Source of the DNA: Bacteroidota bacterium
Lineage (GTDB): Bacteria > Bacteroidota > Bacteroidia > JAFLBG01
NCBI GenBank assembly: GCA_017303975.1
Contig: JAFLBG010000019.1
Span: forward strand, 1-53,848
Direction: 5' to 3'
Length of the DNA stretch: 53,848 nt
Of this stretch, positions 7,913 to 17,800 are shown piece by piece. Position 1 is the stretch's first letter. Every line of letters starts with the position of its first letter. The translations under genes were made by a program, and so were the position numbers. The notes below the pieces were generated by a model. That model was not told the DNA's origin. It saw nothing but the letters and a program-made list of their open reading frames with translations, and ran no database searches.

Positions 7913-7989
7913 CGCTGCCTACAATTTCAAAATATTCAGGAGCTTATAAAGCTACACGCGCTTTCTTCTATTATAGTAAGTTGTAACAC

Positions 7990-8892
7990 TTACACCACAC
8001 TAGCCGTAACTTTATCCTTGTGCTTTTCATATAGCTGGTGTATCAAACCGTCAGAAAGTCCTATTTGCGGCACAATCATGTTTTCTATGTTGGCGGCTTT
8101 CATAACAGCTAATACAATGCGCGTGGCAGGAACAATTACATCGGCTCGGTCGGGGTTCATTTCAAAAACCTTCATGCGCTCTTCGTAGCTGTAATTAGAT
8201 AACAAATCGTACAAATATTTTACCTTGCTGTAAGGTACCGATTTACCCGGTTTACGATTGGTCATTTTAAACAACTTATTTATGTTGCCCCCCGAACCTA
8301 TTGCTGTAAGAGGTTTGTAGCTTTTGGTGTTAGCTTTAATCCAGTCTTTGAAAAAATTCCAGTATTGTTTATCTACCTGGTTGTGCAGCAGCCGAATAGT
8401 GCCAATATTAAAGGATTGCGAGAGCACTACTTTGTTTTTCGAAAAAAGAGTAAGCTCCGTGCTTCCTCCGCCAATATCAATGTATAAGTACGATTGATTT
8501 TTGTCTAAATGTTCCTCCACGTGGTTGGAGTAAATAATGTTTGCCTCGGTTTTTCCATCTACAATTTCGATAGTTAGACCAATTTCTTTTTTTATATACT
8601 CTATTATTTCCGGTCCGTTGCTGGCATCGCGCATGGCCGATGTGGCGCAGGCTCGGTAGTCGACAGCACCGTGTATGTCCATTAAATTTTTAAAGGCTTG
8701 CATGGCCTTAAAAAAAAGCTCTTGCTTGCGCGGACTTATTCTGCCTAACAAAAACGAATCTTCGCCCAAACGAATAGGTACACGTATTAGGTCAGCTTTT
8801 TTAAAAGCTGGCTCGTTGTTGTTGTTTAAGTAAACGTGACACAGTAACAAACGCATTGCGTTTGAACCAATATCAATTGCGGCTAGTTTCAA
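7990..8892 (-). CDS. ppx: Ppx/GppA-family exopolyphosphatase
   Basis: This protein of 300 residues belongs to the actin-like ASKHA fold. It has the N-terminal phosphate-binding loop DIGSN (7-11), the catalytic-type glutamate in DGKTEANIIY (Glu116) and the second loop DIGGGSTEL (139-147). It hydrolyses terminal phosphate from polyphosphate or (p)ppGpp-type substrates in the cytosol. The length matches the short two-domain form common in Bacteroidota rather than the longer E. coli enzyme. The ATG overlaps the 3' end of ppk1 by 20 bases, so synthesis and breakdown of polyphosphate are co-expressed. Substrate choice between polyphosphate and pppGpp cannot be decided from sequence. Confidence 0.92.
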   Translation of the reverse strand: MKLAAIDIGSNAMRLLLCHVYLNNNNEPAFKKADLIRVPIRLGEDSFLLGRISPRKQELFFKAMQAFKNLMDIHGAVDYRACATSAMRDASNGPEIIEYIKKEIGLTIEIVDGKTEANIIYSNHVEEHLDKNQSYLYIDIGGGSTELTLFSKNKVVLSQSFNIGTIRLLHNQVDKQYWNFFKDWIKANTKSYKPLTAIGSGGNINKLFKMTNRKPGKSVPYSKVKYLYDLLSNYSYEERMKVFEMNPDRADVIVPATRIVLAVMKAANIENMIVPQIGLSDGLIHQLYEKHKDKVTASVV

Positions 8893-10975
8893 CTAATAAA
8901 CTTTTTGCTAAGTTAATAGCAAAGTTATTCTTAAAAAATAAATATATATCATCTTGCGCTCTTATTTTGGTTTTTTGTGTAGATGATTTATACACATTGG
9001 TTTGCTTTTGATCTATGGTGCGCGCTTTGGTATTGTCTTTCCACTGAATGTCCATAAGCGATTTGATTATGGTTTGAATATGTTTGTCGTAAATTGGAAT
9101 AGCCACCTCCGAGCGGTAATCTAAATTGCGGTTCATCCAATCGGCCGATGAAATATAAATTTTTTCATCGCCACCGTTACAAAAAATAAATACTCGTGCG
9201 TGTTCCAGGTATTTATCCACAATACTTATACATTCTATTTTGTCGCTCATGCCGGCAATTTGCGTTACTAAGGAACAAACACCACGTACAATTATTTTCA
9301 TTTTAACCCCGGCCGCATTTGCTTCGTATAGTTTAGAAATAATTTCGGCATCAACCAAACTGTTTAATTTAATGCTTATGTAAGCTTCCTTGCCTTCTCG
9401 TGCATGATCAATTTCTGTTTGAATCATACGCATAAATTTTTTGCGCATGGTAAATGGTGCTACCAGCAAATGCTTGTAGGTTCCTACTTTTAGGTTGTCG
9501 CTGTAAAATTCAAACAGCTTTTCTACTTCGTCTGTAATTCTTTTGTCGGCTGTTAGTAAGCTAAAGTCGCTGTATATTTTTGCCGAATCTTCGTTGAAAT
9601 TTCCGGTGCCAACGTGCGCATACACAACTTTTTTGTTGTTCTCTTTTCTAACAATACTGAAAAGCTTGGAATGTACTTTTAAATGCGGCACGCCAAATAT
9701 TACCGTAGCGCCCTCTTCTTGCAGTTTGTTAGCCCAGTAAATGTTGTTTTCTTCATCAAACCGTGCTTGCAACTCTACTACAATTGTAACCTGTTTGCCG
9801 TTCTTTAAGGCGTTTATGAGCGCATTAATAATGTTAGAGTTTTTTGCGGCTCTGTACAGCGTAATTTTAATGCTTTCTACTTTTGGGTCGATAGATGCTT
9901 CACGTAAAAAATCGATAATATGTTGGTAGGATTGATACGGAAATGTAAGCAGTATATCTTTTTCTCGCACCGTTTTAAAAACACTTTTGTGTATGTCTAA
10001 AAACGGGTGACTTAGGGGATGCGGGATTGTGTATTTTAAATCTTTTCTGCCTAAGTCAGGAAAATTCATAAAATCTTTAAAGTTGTGGTAACGACCACCC
10101 GGTATTAAATTTTCCTCGTTTAACGGCTTTAATCTTTTGGTAAGATACGTAAGCATGTCCTTGCTAATTTCGCAATCGTACGTTAATCGTACCGGCTGAC
10201 CTCTTTTTCTTTTCTTAACACTTTTCGAAATTTTTTCTACAAAACTTTTTGATACATCCTGGTCTATATCCAATTCTGCATCTCTTGTAAGCTTTATGGT
10301 GTGCGCCTCTATGGAGTCGTAGTCGAATATCGAGTAGATATCATCCAAACAAAATCGAATAACATCGTCAATTAAAATAATGTACTTTTTGTTTTTTGCA
10401 GATGGTAAAACCAAAAAACGATTTGCGCCAGTTGTTGGAATTTCTATAAGTGAATGTTTGCTTTTTTTGTCTTTGCCAAATTTGGTAAGCCGCACCAACA
10501 GATATATTGTATTGTCTTTTAAATAAGGAAAGTCCGGAGCGCTGTCCAACATAATAGGAAATAACGATGGAAGGACATTGTCCAAGAAATGCGCTTTTAC
10601 AAAATTTTGGTGTTCGGTATTTAACTGTTTTTCGTTTATGATGTAAATATTATTGCGCTCTAAATCCTTTAAAATTTGAGTGTAAATTTTGTCTGATTTG
10701 TTTTGTTGGATGATGACTATTTTTTGAATTTTTTCCAACAAATCTTTTGGGTCTTGCCCTAGTTGCTCCTTAGCCTTTTTGCCGGCTTTGGTCATTCTTT
10801 TAATGGTGGCTACGCGCACCCTGAAAAACTCGTCTCTGTTATTCGAAAAAATTCCCAAAAATTTGATTCTTTCTATTAGCGGAACCGCTGTGTCTGCTGC
10901 TTCTTGCAATACACGGTCGTTGAAAGACAACCAACTAATATCTCTGTTAATTAATGTTGCTGTTTTAACACCCAT
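8873..10975 (-). CDS. ppk1: Polyphosphate kinase 1
   Basis: This 700-residue enzyme reversibly transfers the gamma phosphate of ATP to polyphosphate chains. The N-terminus (NRDISWLSFNDRVLQEA) is typical of PPK1. The catalytic phospholipase-D-like half has KVHSKLF with the autophosphorylated His435 and Lys437, HVGTGNFN (454-461), and YLEHARVFIF with the second histidine His592. The two histidine positions agree with the E. coli numbering. It is full length, slightly longer than E. coli PPK at the C-terminus, where a variable Lys/Thr-rich tail follows residue 645. It is the first gene of a ppk1-ppx operon and diverges from the pseudouridine synthase gene. Confidence 0.97.
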   Translation of the reverse strand: MGVKTATLINRDISWLSFNDRVLQEAADTAVPLIERIKFLGIFSNNRDEFFRVRVATIKRMTKAGKKAKEQLGQDPKDLLEKIQKIVIIQQNKSDKIYTQILKDLERNNIYIINEKQLNTEHQNFVKAHFLDNVLPSLFPIMLDSAPDFPYLKDNTIYLLVRLTKFGKDKKSKHSLIEIPTTGANRFLVLPSAKNKKYIILIDDVIRFCLDDIYSIFDYDSIEAHTIKLTRDAELDIDQDVSKSFVEKISKSVKKRKRGQPVRLTYDCEISKDMLTYLTKRLKPLNEENLIPGGRYHNFKDFMNFPDLGRKDLKYTIPHPLSHPFLDIHKSVFKTVREKDILLTFPYQSYQHIIDFLREASIDPKVESIKITLYRAAKNSNIINALINALKNGKQVTIVVELQARFDEENNIYWANKLQEEGATVIFGVPHLKVHSKLFSIVRKENNKKVVYAHVGTGNFNEDSAKIYSDFSLLTADKRITDEVEKLFEFYSDNLKVGTYKHLLVAPFTMRKKFMRMIQTEIDHAREGKEAYISIKLNSLVDAEIISKLYEANAAGVKMKIIVRGVCSLVTQIAGMSDKIECISIVDKYLEHARVFIFCNGGDEKIYISSADWMNRNLDYRSEVAIPIYDKHIQTIIKSLMDIQWKDNTKARTIDQKQTNVYKSSTQKTKIRAQDDIYLFFKNNFAINLAKSLLVETSRN

Positions 10976-11060
10976 ATACTTTTATTGTTTGTAATAACAA
11001 AGCAAACAAGTTATACAAACAATGTTAATTTAATGTAATCTTTGTGCAAAATTTTGAATT

Positions 11061-11642
11061 GTGACGCACCACCACTACTTAATTTATAAACCTTATGGTT
11101 ATTTGAGCCAATTTGTGTGTGAGCATAAGAATAAAAAACTATTAGGCGAGTTGTTTGATTTTCCGCTAGGAATAATGGCCATTGGTCGTTTAGACGAAGA
11201 TAGCGAAGGGTTGTTGTTGCTAACTACCGATGGAAGAATAAGCGAACTGATAAGAAGCAGAAATATAGAAAAGCAGTATTATGTTCAATTGGATGGAATT
11301 GTAACAACCCACGCAATAGAAAAGCTAAGGCAAGGAGTTGATATAAGTATTCAGGGAGAAAAATATACAACACTTCCTTGTAATGCATCTATTTTAACTG
11401 AGACCCCTTTGTTTCCGGAGCGAAGCAAAAAAATACGTAGCGAAAGGCACGGCCCCACCACCTGGATTTCTATTGTTTTAACAGAAGGCAAGTACAGACA
11501 AATTCGCAAAATGACTGCTGCGGTTGGTTTTCCAACGTTACGCCTTATTCGAGTAAGAATAGGTGCTGTTTATTTAAACAATCTAAAGCCGGGAGAGGTA
11601 GTGGAGTTGAACAACTTAGCTGAGCAAGTTATTGCCTCTTAG
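11061..11642 (+). CDS. RsuA/RluE-family rRNA pseudouridine synthase
   Basis: A protein of 193 residues with no S4 domain. The sequence HYLIYKPYGYLSQF and the catalytic block GRLDEDSEGLLLLT (Asp45 nucleophile) are diagnostic of the RsuA/RluB/RluE/RluF branch. RQIRKMTAAVGFPTLRLIRVRIG near the C-terminus is the conserved tRNA/rRNA pseudouridine synthase end motif. It converts a uridine of 23S rRNA to pseudouridine. The lack of an S4 domain and the short length fit RluE best. There is no in-frame ATG, so the start is taken as GTG at 11061, immediately before the conserved KPYG block. Confidence 0.88.
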   Translation: MTHHHYLIYKPYGYLSQFVCEHKNKKLLGELFDFPLGIMAIGRLDEDSEGLLLLTTDGRISELIRSRNIEKQYYVQLDGIVTTHAIEKLRQGVDISIQGEKYTTLPCNASILTETPLFPERSKKIRSERHGPTTWISIVLTEGKYRQIRKMTAAVGFPTLRLIRVRIGAVYLNNLKPGEVVELNNLAEQVIAS

Positions 11643-11678
11643 ATGTCCGCTGAGGCTGAAATTCAAACTAAAACGGGG

Positions 11679-12350
11679 TTATTTCTTTTTTAATTGCTGT
11701 AGTTCTAGCAATTTAGAAACCATATAAAACATTTCGGTAGCAATGGTTTTATTAAGTTCCATGTATTTTTCTTGTTCGTTTTTTTTTGCTTCGAATTCGG
11801 TGGGTGTTTTATAAGGCAGCTTTAAGTAGCTCATTTTTTGGTCAGCAAATGTTTCGCCCGATGAGCAGATGTTAATGAGAATGGTGGTTTCGCTATTTAT
11901 TTTTCCTAAGGTGTTTTTTGGGGCAATTATATATTCGGGTGCATTGTTGTTTAGCGAAATTGTATATCCTTTAGGAATAGTGTTCGATTCGGCATAATAG
12001 AATCCGGATTGCTTTAGAATATCCACAACTCCGGGATAAATATCTGCAATAGAATCGCCATAAGAAAACGCAATTCTATCCACCACACCATAGTAATAAA
12101 AGGCAGTTTGTGTCCAGGTTTGCAACAGCTGTGTTCTGCGTGTATTTGTTTTACAAGCATATACAATGTGCTTTTTTTCTAATAGCTCAATGGCAATATT
12201 GTTGAGTACTGCTTTTCTTTTTTTGGAAATCTTTTTTGAGTTGGAAATAGCCGTATTACAAAAATTAGACAATTCCTTATTAAACGCAATCTGTTGTGAT
12301 GCCGCAAAGTTGCTAATACATACAAAAGCAAGAATCTTAAACCAATGCAT
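11679..12350 (-). CDS. Secreted low-molecular-weight phosphatase / arsenate-reductase-like protein
   Basis: A signal peptide (MHWFKILAFVCISNFAASQQ) precedes a domain resembling the Bacteroidota low-molecular-weight protein-tyrosine-phosphatase/ArsC-like family. The P-loop is YACKTNTRRTQLLQTW, with Cys66 and Arg72 in CX5R spacing. YYYGVVDRIAFSYGDSIADIYPGVV corresponds to the family's segment after the P-loop, and TIATEMFYMVSKLL to its C-terminal helix. Family members are normally cytosolic, so the signal peptide is unusual and places this one in the periplasm. Canonical P-loop glycine and serine residues are replaced, so activity is uncertain. It converges with the pseudouridine synthase gene. 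Confidence 0.6.
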   Translation of the reverse strand: MHWFKILAFVCISNFAASQQIAFNKELSNFCNTAISNSKKISKKRKAVLNNIAIELLEKKHIVYACKTNTRRTQLLQTWTQTAFYYYGVVDRIAFSYGDSIADIYPGVVDILKQSGFYYAESNTIPKGYTISLNNNAPEYIIAPKNTLGKINSETTILINICSSGETFADQKMSYLKLPYKTPTEFEAKKNEQEKYMELNKTIATEMFYMVSKLLELQQLKKK

Positions 12351-12427
12351 ACTTACAAGATATAAAACTCTTGCAAAGCTAACACAGAAATTGCCATTTA
12401 GAAATGCTTGCTAAAAAACAAACTTGG

Positions 12428-12676
12428 TTATGCTGCTACAAGCGCCATAGGCTCTGCGTAACCCAAGTCTTCCAATGACACTTTGTAAATCGAATAATTG
12501 TTCCCTGTTAAATTAGAAGTGGATTTTATTTTGCTAAACGTGTTGTAGCTTGCAAAATAATACTCAGGCTCTTCGTTGTTTTTTTGTTCCCACACTACAC
12601 CATACACTTCTTTCCCACTTTTAAGTTTAAACCTGCAAGGTAATTCTTTGTAGGCTTGAAATTGTGAATAGTCCAT
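12428..12676 (-). CDS. Small conserved-looking protein of unknown function (82 aa)
   Basis: A small cytosolic protein with strong alternating beta character (LPCRFKLKSGKEVYGVVW, PEYYFAS), which could form an SH3-like or Sm-like barrel. No signal peptide, metal motif or known family is recognised. The ORF is flanked by non-coding gaps of about 80 and 170 bases, its codon use matches its neighbours, and it begins with a single ATG. These points support it being a real gene. Confidence 0.5.
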   Translation of the reverse strand: MDYSQFQAYKELPCRFKLKSGKEVYGVVWEQKNNEEPEYYFASYNTFSKIKSTSNLTGNNYSIYKVSLEDLGYAEPMALVAA

Positions 12677-12844
12677 AGGTTTCTAGGTTTTTTGTTTAAT
12701 TTAACGAAGAAAAATAGAAAAGGTTAGCCTGAGTTTTCAACAAAATAAAATTTATGTTAATAGCTCTTAACAGTAATCAACAATAGTTCATTACTTGGTT
12801 AATTTCAATTTTATTAAATCATAACTTTTATTATTTTAAATAGA

Positions 12845-13945
12845 ATGAAACTTAAAATTAAAGACATCACAAATTATTTAGAGTCAATTGCCCCTCTGGC
12901 TTATCAAGAACAGTACGATAATTGTGGGTTGTTGGTAGGCGATAAAGAAACAGAGCTTACATCGGTTCTTGTTGCTCTGGATTGTATAGAAGATGTGGTA
13001 GAAGAAGCTATCCAAAAAAAGTGTAACCTTATTGTAGCCCATCACCCCATCATTTTTAGCGGACTTAAAAAAATTACCGGTAAAAATTACATCGAACGAA
13101 CCATACTAAAGGCAATAAAAAACGATATTGCTATTTACGCAATGCATACCAATCTTGACAATGTGAGCAATGGCGTAAATGCAAAAATTGCAGAGAAGTT
13201 GGGCTTGATTAATTGTAAGGTTTTAGCCCCCAAGCAAAAACTCTTGAAAAAGATAATTACTTTTTGTCCTTCGGAACATGCAGATAAAGTGAGAGCTGCT
13301 TTATACGAAGCGGGTGCGGGGCATATAGGTAATTATGACCACTGTTCGTTTAATACCGATGGCTTTGGAACATTTCGGGCGTTGGAGGGTAGCCATCCTT
13401 TTGTAGGTAAACAAAATGTGCCCCACCAAGAAAAAGAACAAAAAATAGAAACGATATTTCCATCGTATTTGCAAAGCAAAGTAGTTTCGGCACTTTTTGC
13501 AAGCCATCCGTACGAAGAGGTGGCGTATGATATAATTTCTTTGGATAATAATTCCACTACCGTAGGTTCGGGAATGGTGGGAGAGTTAGAAAGCGAACTT
13601 TCTGAAAAAGACGTATTTCAATTAATTAAAGCCCAATTAAATTGTACTGTTATTCGCCACTCAAGCTTATTAGGTAAATCAATTAAAAGAATTGCAGTTT
13701 GCGGAGGCTCCGGTAGTTTTTTGTTAAACGAAGCAATATACTCTGATTGTCAGTTGTTTATAACTGCAGATGTTAAGTACCATCAGTTTTTTGATGCAGA
13801 TAAAAAAATTGTGATAGCTGATATCGGACACTTTGAAAGTGAGCAATTTACCCCCGAATTAATAAAAGCGTTTATTTTAAGAAAATTTCCTACCTTTGCC
13901 GTTCACTTAACGGGTGTAAATACTAACTCAATAAATTATTTTTAA
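12845..13945 (+). CDS. Nif3-like dinuclear metal-center hexameric protein
   Basis: This protein of 366 residues belongs to the Nif3/YbgI/GTP cyclohydrolase I type 2-like family. The metal ligands are visible: AHHPIIF (His66, His67), AMHTNLD (His101, Asp105) and the C-terminal DIGHFESEQ (His329, Glu333). An extra domain between about residues 128 and 230 corresponds to the PII/CutA-like insertion of the long bacterial Nif3 form. The biochemical role is unsettled in the family; hydrolase and chaperone functions have been proposed. The next gene starts one base after its stop, as is common in Bacteroidota where Nif3 is paired with a zinc-ribbon protein. Confidence 0.93.
   Translation: MKLKIKDITNYLESIAPLAYQEQYDNCGLLVGDKETELTSVLVALDCIEDVVEEAIQKKCNLIVAHHPIIFSGLKKITGKNYIERTILKAIKNDIAIYAMHTNLDNVSNGVNAKIAEKLGLINCKVLAPKQKLLKKIITFCPSEHADKVRAALYEAGAGHIGNYDHCSFNTDGFGTFRALEGSHPFVGKQNVPHQEKEQKIETIFPSYLQSKVVSALFASHPYEEVAYDIISLDNNSTTVGSGMVGELESELSEKDVFQLIKAQLNCTVIRHSSLLGKSIKRIAVCGGSGSFLLNEAIYSDCQLFITADVKYHQFFDADKKIVIADIGHFESEQFTPELIKAFILRKFPTFAVHLTGVNTNSINYF
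13891..13898 (+). promoter_or_regulatory. Possible internal -7 element (TACCTTTG)
   Basis: An exact match to the Bacteroidota -7 consensus TAnnTTTG lies inside the 3' end of the Nif3 gene, about 50 bases before the zinc-ribbon ATG. No clear TTG -33 partner is present at the usual spacing. It could let the zinc-ribbon gene be transcribed on its own. Chance occurrence within codons is possible. Confidence 0.25.
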
Positions 13946-13946
13946 A

Positions 13947-14726
13947 ATGGCTAAGAATAAAGCAGACGAAAAATCAGATGTATCGGTTGAAGAAAAGTTA
14001 AGAGCACTTTATCAATTACAACTGGTAGATACTAAGATTGATAAAATAAAAACAGTTAGAGGCGAGCTTCCATTAGAGGTTAGCGATTTAGAAGATGTTG
14101 TTGCCGGTTTAGAAACACGTTTTAATAACTTTACTGCGGAGATTGAGGCGTTAGAACAAAGTATTAACGACAAAAAGAATGCGATTAAAGATGCTCAATC
14201 GCAAATAAAAAAATATACTGAGCAACAAGGTAAAGTTAGAAATAACAGAGAGTACGATTCTATTACGAAAGAGATAGAATTCCAAAATTTGGAAATTCAA
14301 CTTGCAGAAAAAAGAATGAAAGAAGCTAAAGCGACTATTGCCGCTAAAGCCGAGATGATAGAATCTGCAAAAACAGAGTTTAACGACAAAAAGAAGGATT
14401 TAAAGCATAAAAAAGAAGAGTTGGATGAGATTGTGGCTGAAACTCAAAAAGAGGAAGATGCTTTATTGAAAAAGTCAAAGACTGCATCTGCTTTAATAGA
14501 AGAAAGATTACTTACAGCATACAAACGTATTCGCTCTAACGCAAAAAATGGGTTGGCAGTAGTAAGCGTACAAAGAGATGCTTGCGGAGGATGTTTTAAT
14601 AAAATACCACCACAAAGACAATTGGATATTAGAATGCGTAAGAAAATATTAGTTTGCGAACATTGCGGAAGAATATTGGTAGATGCAGAATTGGTGCCGG
14701 AAGTAAAAGATAAAGAGATGGCATAA
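13947..14726 (+). CDS. Coiled-coil zinc-ribbon protein (COG1579 type)
   Basis: A protein of 259 residues. Residues 30-175 form a long charged coiled coil with heptad-like Leu/Ile spacing and many Lys/Glu. The C-terminal C4 zinc ribbon is made by CGGC (Cys213, Cys216) and CEHC (Cys237, Cys240). This is the layout of the family usually called 'C4-type zinc ribbon domain protein', proposed to bind nucleic acid or act as a chaperone-like factor. It starts one base after the Nif3 stop and is the last gene of that operon, since a strong hairpin terminator follows. Confidence 0.88.
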   Translation: MAKNKADEKSDVSVEEKLRALYQLQLVDTKIDKIKTVRGELPLEVSDLEDVVAGLETRFNNFTAEIEALEQSINDKKNAIKDAQSQIKKYTEQQGKVRNNREYDSITKEIEFQNLEIQLAEKRMKEAKATIAAKAEMIESAKTEFNDKKKDLKHKKEELDEIVAETQKEEDALLKKSKTASALIEERLLTAYKRIRSNAKNGLAVVSVQRDACGGCFNKIPPQRQLDIRMRKKILVCEHCGRILVDAELVPEVKDKEMA

Positions 14727-14742
14727 ATTTCAAATTTTTATA

Positions 14743-14780
14743 AAAAAAGGGAAGTTGTTTAAAAACAGCTTCCCTTTTTT
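14743..14780 (+). terminator. Intrinsic terminator after the zinc-ribbon gene
   Basis: GGGAAGTTGTTT pairs with AAACAGCTTCCC across a short A-rich loop (12 pairs including one G-T), flanked by an A-run on the left and a T6 tract on the right. It is symmetric and could act on both strands, but only the plus strand has a gene to terminate. Confidence 0.9.
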
Positions 14781-14887
14781 ATTGACCCTGTTTTTGGTAG
14801 AGTTTCAAAAAAAACGTATATTATATTGTTGTTTGACCTGCACAAAACACATCCTGTTTCACTATTCCTATACCACAAATTTTTTGC

Positions 14888-17800
14888 ATGAAAACTAACA
14901 GTACATTATATTCACTCATATTTCTTTGCTTCATTTCTATAACTCTCAATTCTATGTCAGCCGGGTTTTCTGATACGGAAGGTTGGCTGAAAAACAAATT
15001 CGTTTATTTAGAACCCAATTTGGGTCAAATTAAATCTCCGGAAGGTTTTGATCAAGATATTTATTATGCCGGACATTTTGGAACGACTCGCTTTTTTGTT
15101 ACAAATAAGGGACTTGTTTATTATTTAAGCAAGCCTGCAACTAATACCACATCTCGAAAAGACCGTCAACAGCTTGCCTTGAATGTGGATGTTGAAAAAA
15201 CAGGCGTAGTACTTGATTCGATAGCATATTTCCGTTTTGATATGCTAATAGAGGGTGCGAACATTGATAGAAATAATATAGTAGGAGAAGAGCCATCCAT
15301 AGAGAGTTATAACTATTATTTGGGACACTGTCCAAAAGGAGTTACTCAAGTAAAAAAGCATAAAAAAATTACAATACGTAACGTGTATCCCGGTATCGAT
15401 TGGGTATTGTATGGCATAAATGAGAATGGTTTGAAATACGACTTTGTGGTTCATCCCGGTGCAAATGCCAATCAGATACAACTAAAATACGATGGTATTG
15501 ATGAAATAAATACATTGGAGAATAATCAATCAATTCAATTTGAAACACCCTTTGGAAAAATACAAGAAGGAAAACTTTTTTGTTTCCAAAATGAAAAGAA
15601 AATAGCTGCTTCCTACCAAATACAAAATAACAATGTACACTTTAATGTTTCTAATTACGATAAACATCAGCAACTCGTAATCGACCCTCCGGTACTTATT
15701 TGGGGCACATTTTTTGGAGGTTCTAATACGGAAGATATGGCTTTTGATATTACTACTCATAATGGTTATGTTTATGTGGCAGGGGAAACAATAGAATATA
15801 CGGCTGGAACAGGATTCCCTACGGTTAATCCCGGGGGAACAGCATATGTTCAGGCGTATGATGAATGGGATGACTTTATTCTAAAGTTTGATACAACAGG
15901 AGTTCTGCTTTGGGTAACCTATTATGGAGGCACATCAACAGAGCAAATCCCTCATGTAACTGTTGATAATAGCGGCAATTTATATATGACAGGGAACACA
16001 TTTTCTGCTGCTGATTTCCCTACACAAAGTAAGCCGGGAGCTTACAATCAACTTGTGAGTGGTGGTTCTCGAGAAGGTTTTGTTGTAAAGTTTGATAATA
16101 CTGGAACTCGACTTTGGGCAACATTTGTAGGAGGTTCTTTACAAGAATTTCCACGCGAAATTAAGACAGATAATTTGGGCAACAAATATGTAACTGGTCG
16201 TGTTAATTCTACAAACATGCCGCTCGTAAATCCCGGTGGTGGTGCTTATTTTGACGGTACACACAATGGAGGTGTTTGGGATTTTTTTATTTGGAAGTTT
16301 GATGCTGCCGATAGTTTAGTTTGGTCAACCTATTACGGAGGTACTGCTTTAGATGAAGCAATGGCAATAGATATAGATAACTCAAATAATTTGTGGTTGG
16401 TAGGCATGACTACTTCTACTAATATTCCAACACAAAATTTGACTGGTGCGTACAACCAAGTTGCCAATGCCGGTCAATACGATGCATTTGCAATAAAGTT
16501 TAACAGTAGCCATGCATTGGTTTGGGCATCGTATGTTGGAGGTTCTGCTCAATACGATATGTTTTACGATGTAGATGCAAGTGTTGCCAATGATATAGTG
16601 ATGGTGGGCGCTTCAAACTCTACAAATTTCCCAACTATGAATCCCGGAGGTGGAGCTTTTTTTCAAGGAACACTTGGTACAGCATCGACAAATAATTATA
16701 GAAATTGTGTGATTGTAAAACTGGATAACAATGCCGCAATGCAGTGGTCAACCTATTATGGAGGTAGTAATCCAGTTAACTTTCCTGGGGATGAAGCTTG
16801 GGGTGTAGTGACTGACAATGCAGGAGATGTATGGGTTACGGGTAGTGCCATATCTGTCGATTTTCCAACAGATGGATGTGGGGGATATTTTAAGGGGAAT
16901 GTTGCAAATGGTGAAGCAGGAGAAAGTTTTTTGTTGCAGTTTAGTAATGCAAGTGCAAGAAAGCATGCAACGTTTTGTGGATCAACTTTGGATCAAGATG
17001 CGATGTATGGAATTTCTTTTTCTGCACCCCAAACAATTTTTTTAACCGGATTTCAAAATGGTATTAATCCGGTTCCTCCACTACAGAATCCTGGAGGAGG
17101 GGCATATTACCAAGCTGTAAAAGCCGGTGGAACAGAAGTCATTATTCAGAAGTATAGGAAAATAATATATAACCCAATTGCACAGGCTACAGTAAGCGAT
17201 AGTGTAATTTGTGTGGGAGATAGTATCAATTTTTCAGATTTGTCTTATAATTATTATACCCCAGTTACAAAGTGGAATTGGTCATTTCAAGGGTCAGCGG
17301 TGCCAACCTCTAGCCAAAAGAATCCGGCAAATGTTTATTATACTAATCAAGGAGTATATAGTGTAACTCTTATCGCCTCCAATTTTTGCGAAGCAGATAC
17401 GATATATAAAAATCTTTACATTACGGTTAATCCATTGCCTACTGTGCAAGTATCTCCATTGTCTGTATGCAGCGGAGTTGCTGCTGATTTAACTGCAAGT
17501 GGCGCTACTTCCTATAGTTGGTCACCATCCACAGGACTTAGTGCTACTATAGGTGCTAGCGTAACATGTAGTATCACAACTGCAACTAATTATACTGTTA
17601 CCGGAACGGATGCACTAGGATGTGTTTCTTCTTCTTCGCTTGCTATTTCTGTAGTCCCGCAACCTACGGTTAGTATTAGTATAAACGACACAGTGTGCAA
17701 TGGTCAATCAGCAACTATTACAGCGGGTGGTGGAACAAATTATAGTTGGAGCAATGGCTCTACAACATCAGCAATTAATGTGTCGCCATCGGTAAGTACA

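Noticed and set aside
14781-14887. Possible RNA gene or promoter between the terminator and the propeller-protein gene
   Set aside because: No tRNA-like cloverleaf or clear TAnnTTTG element could be fitted.
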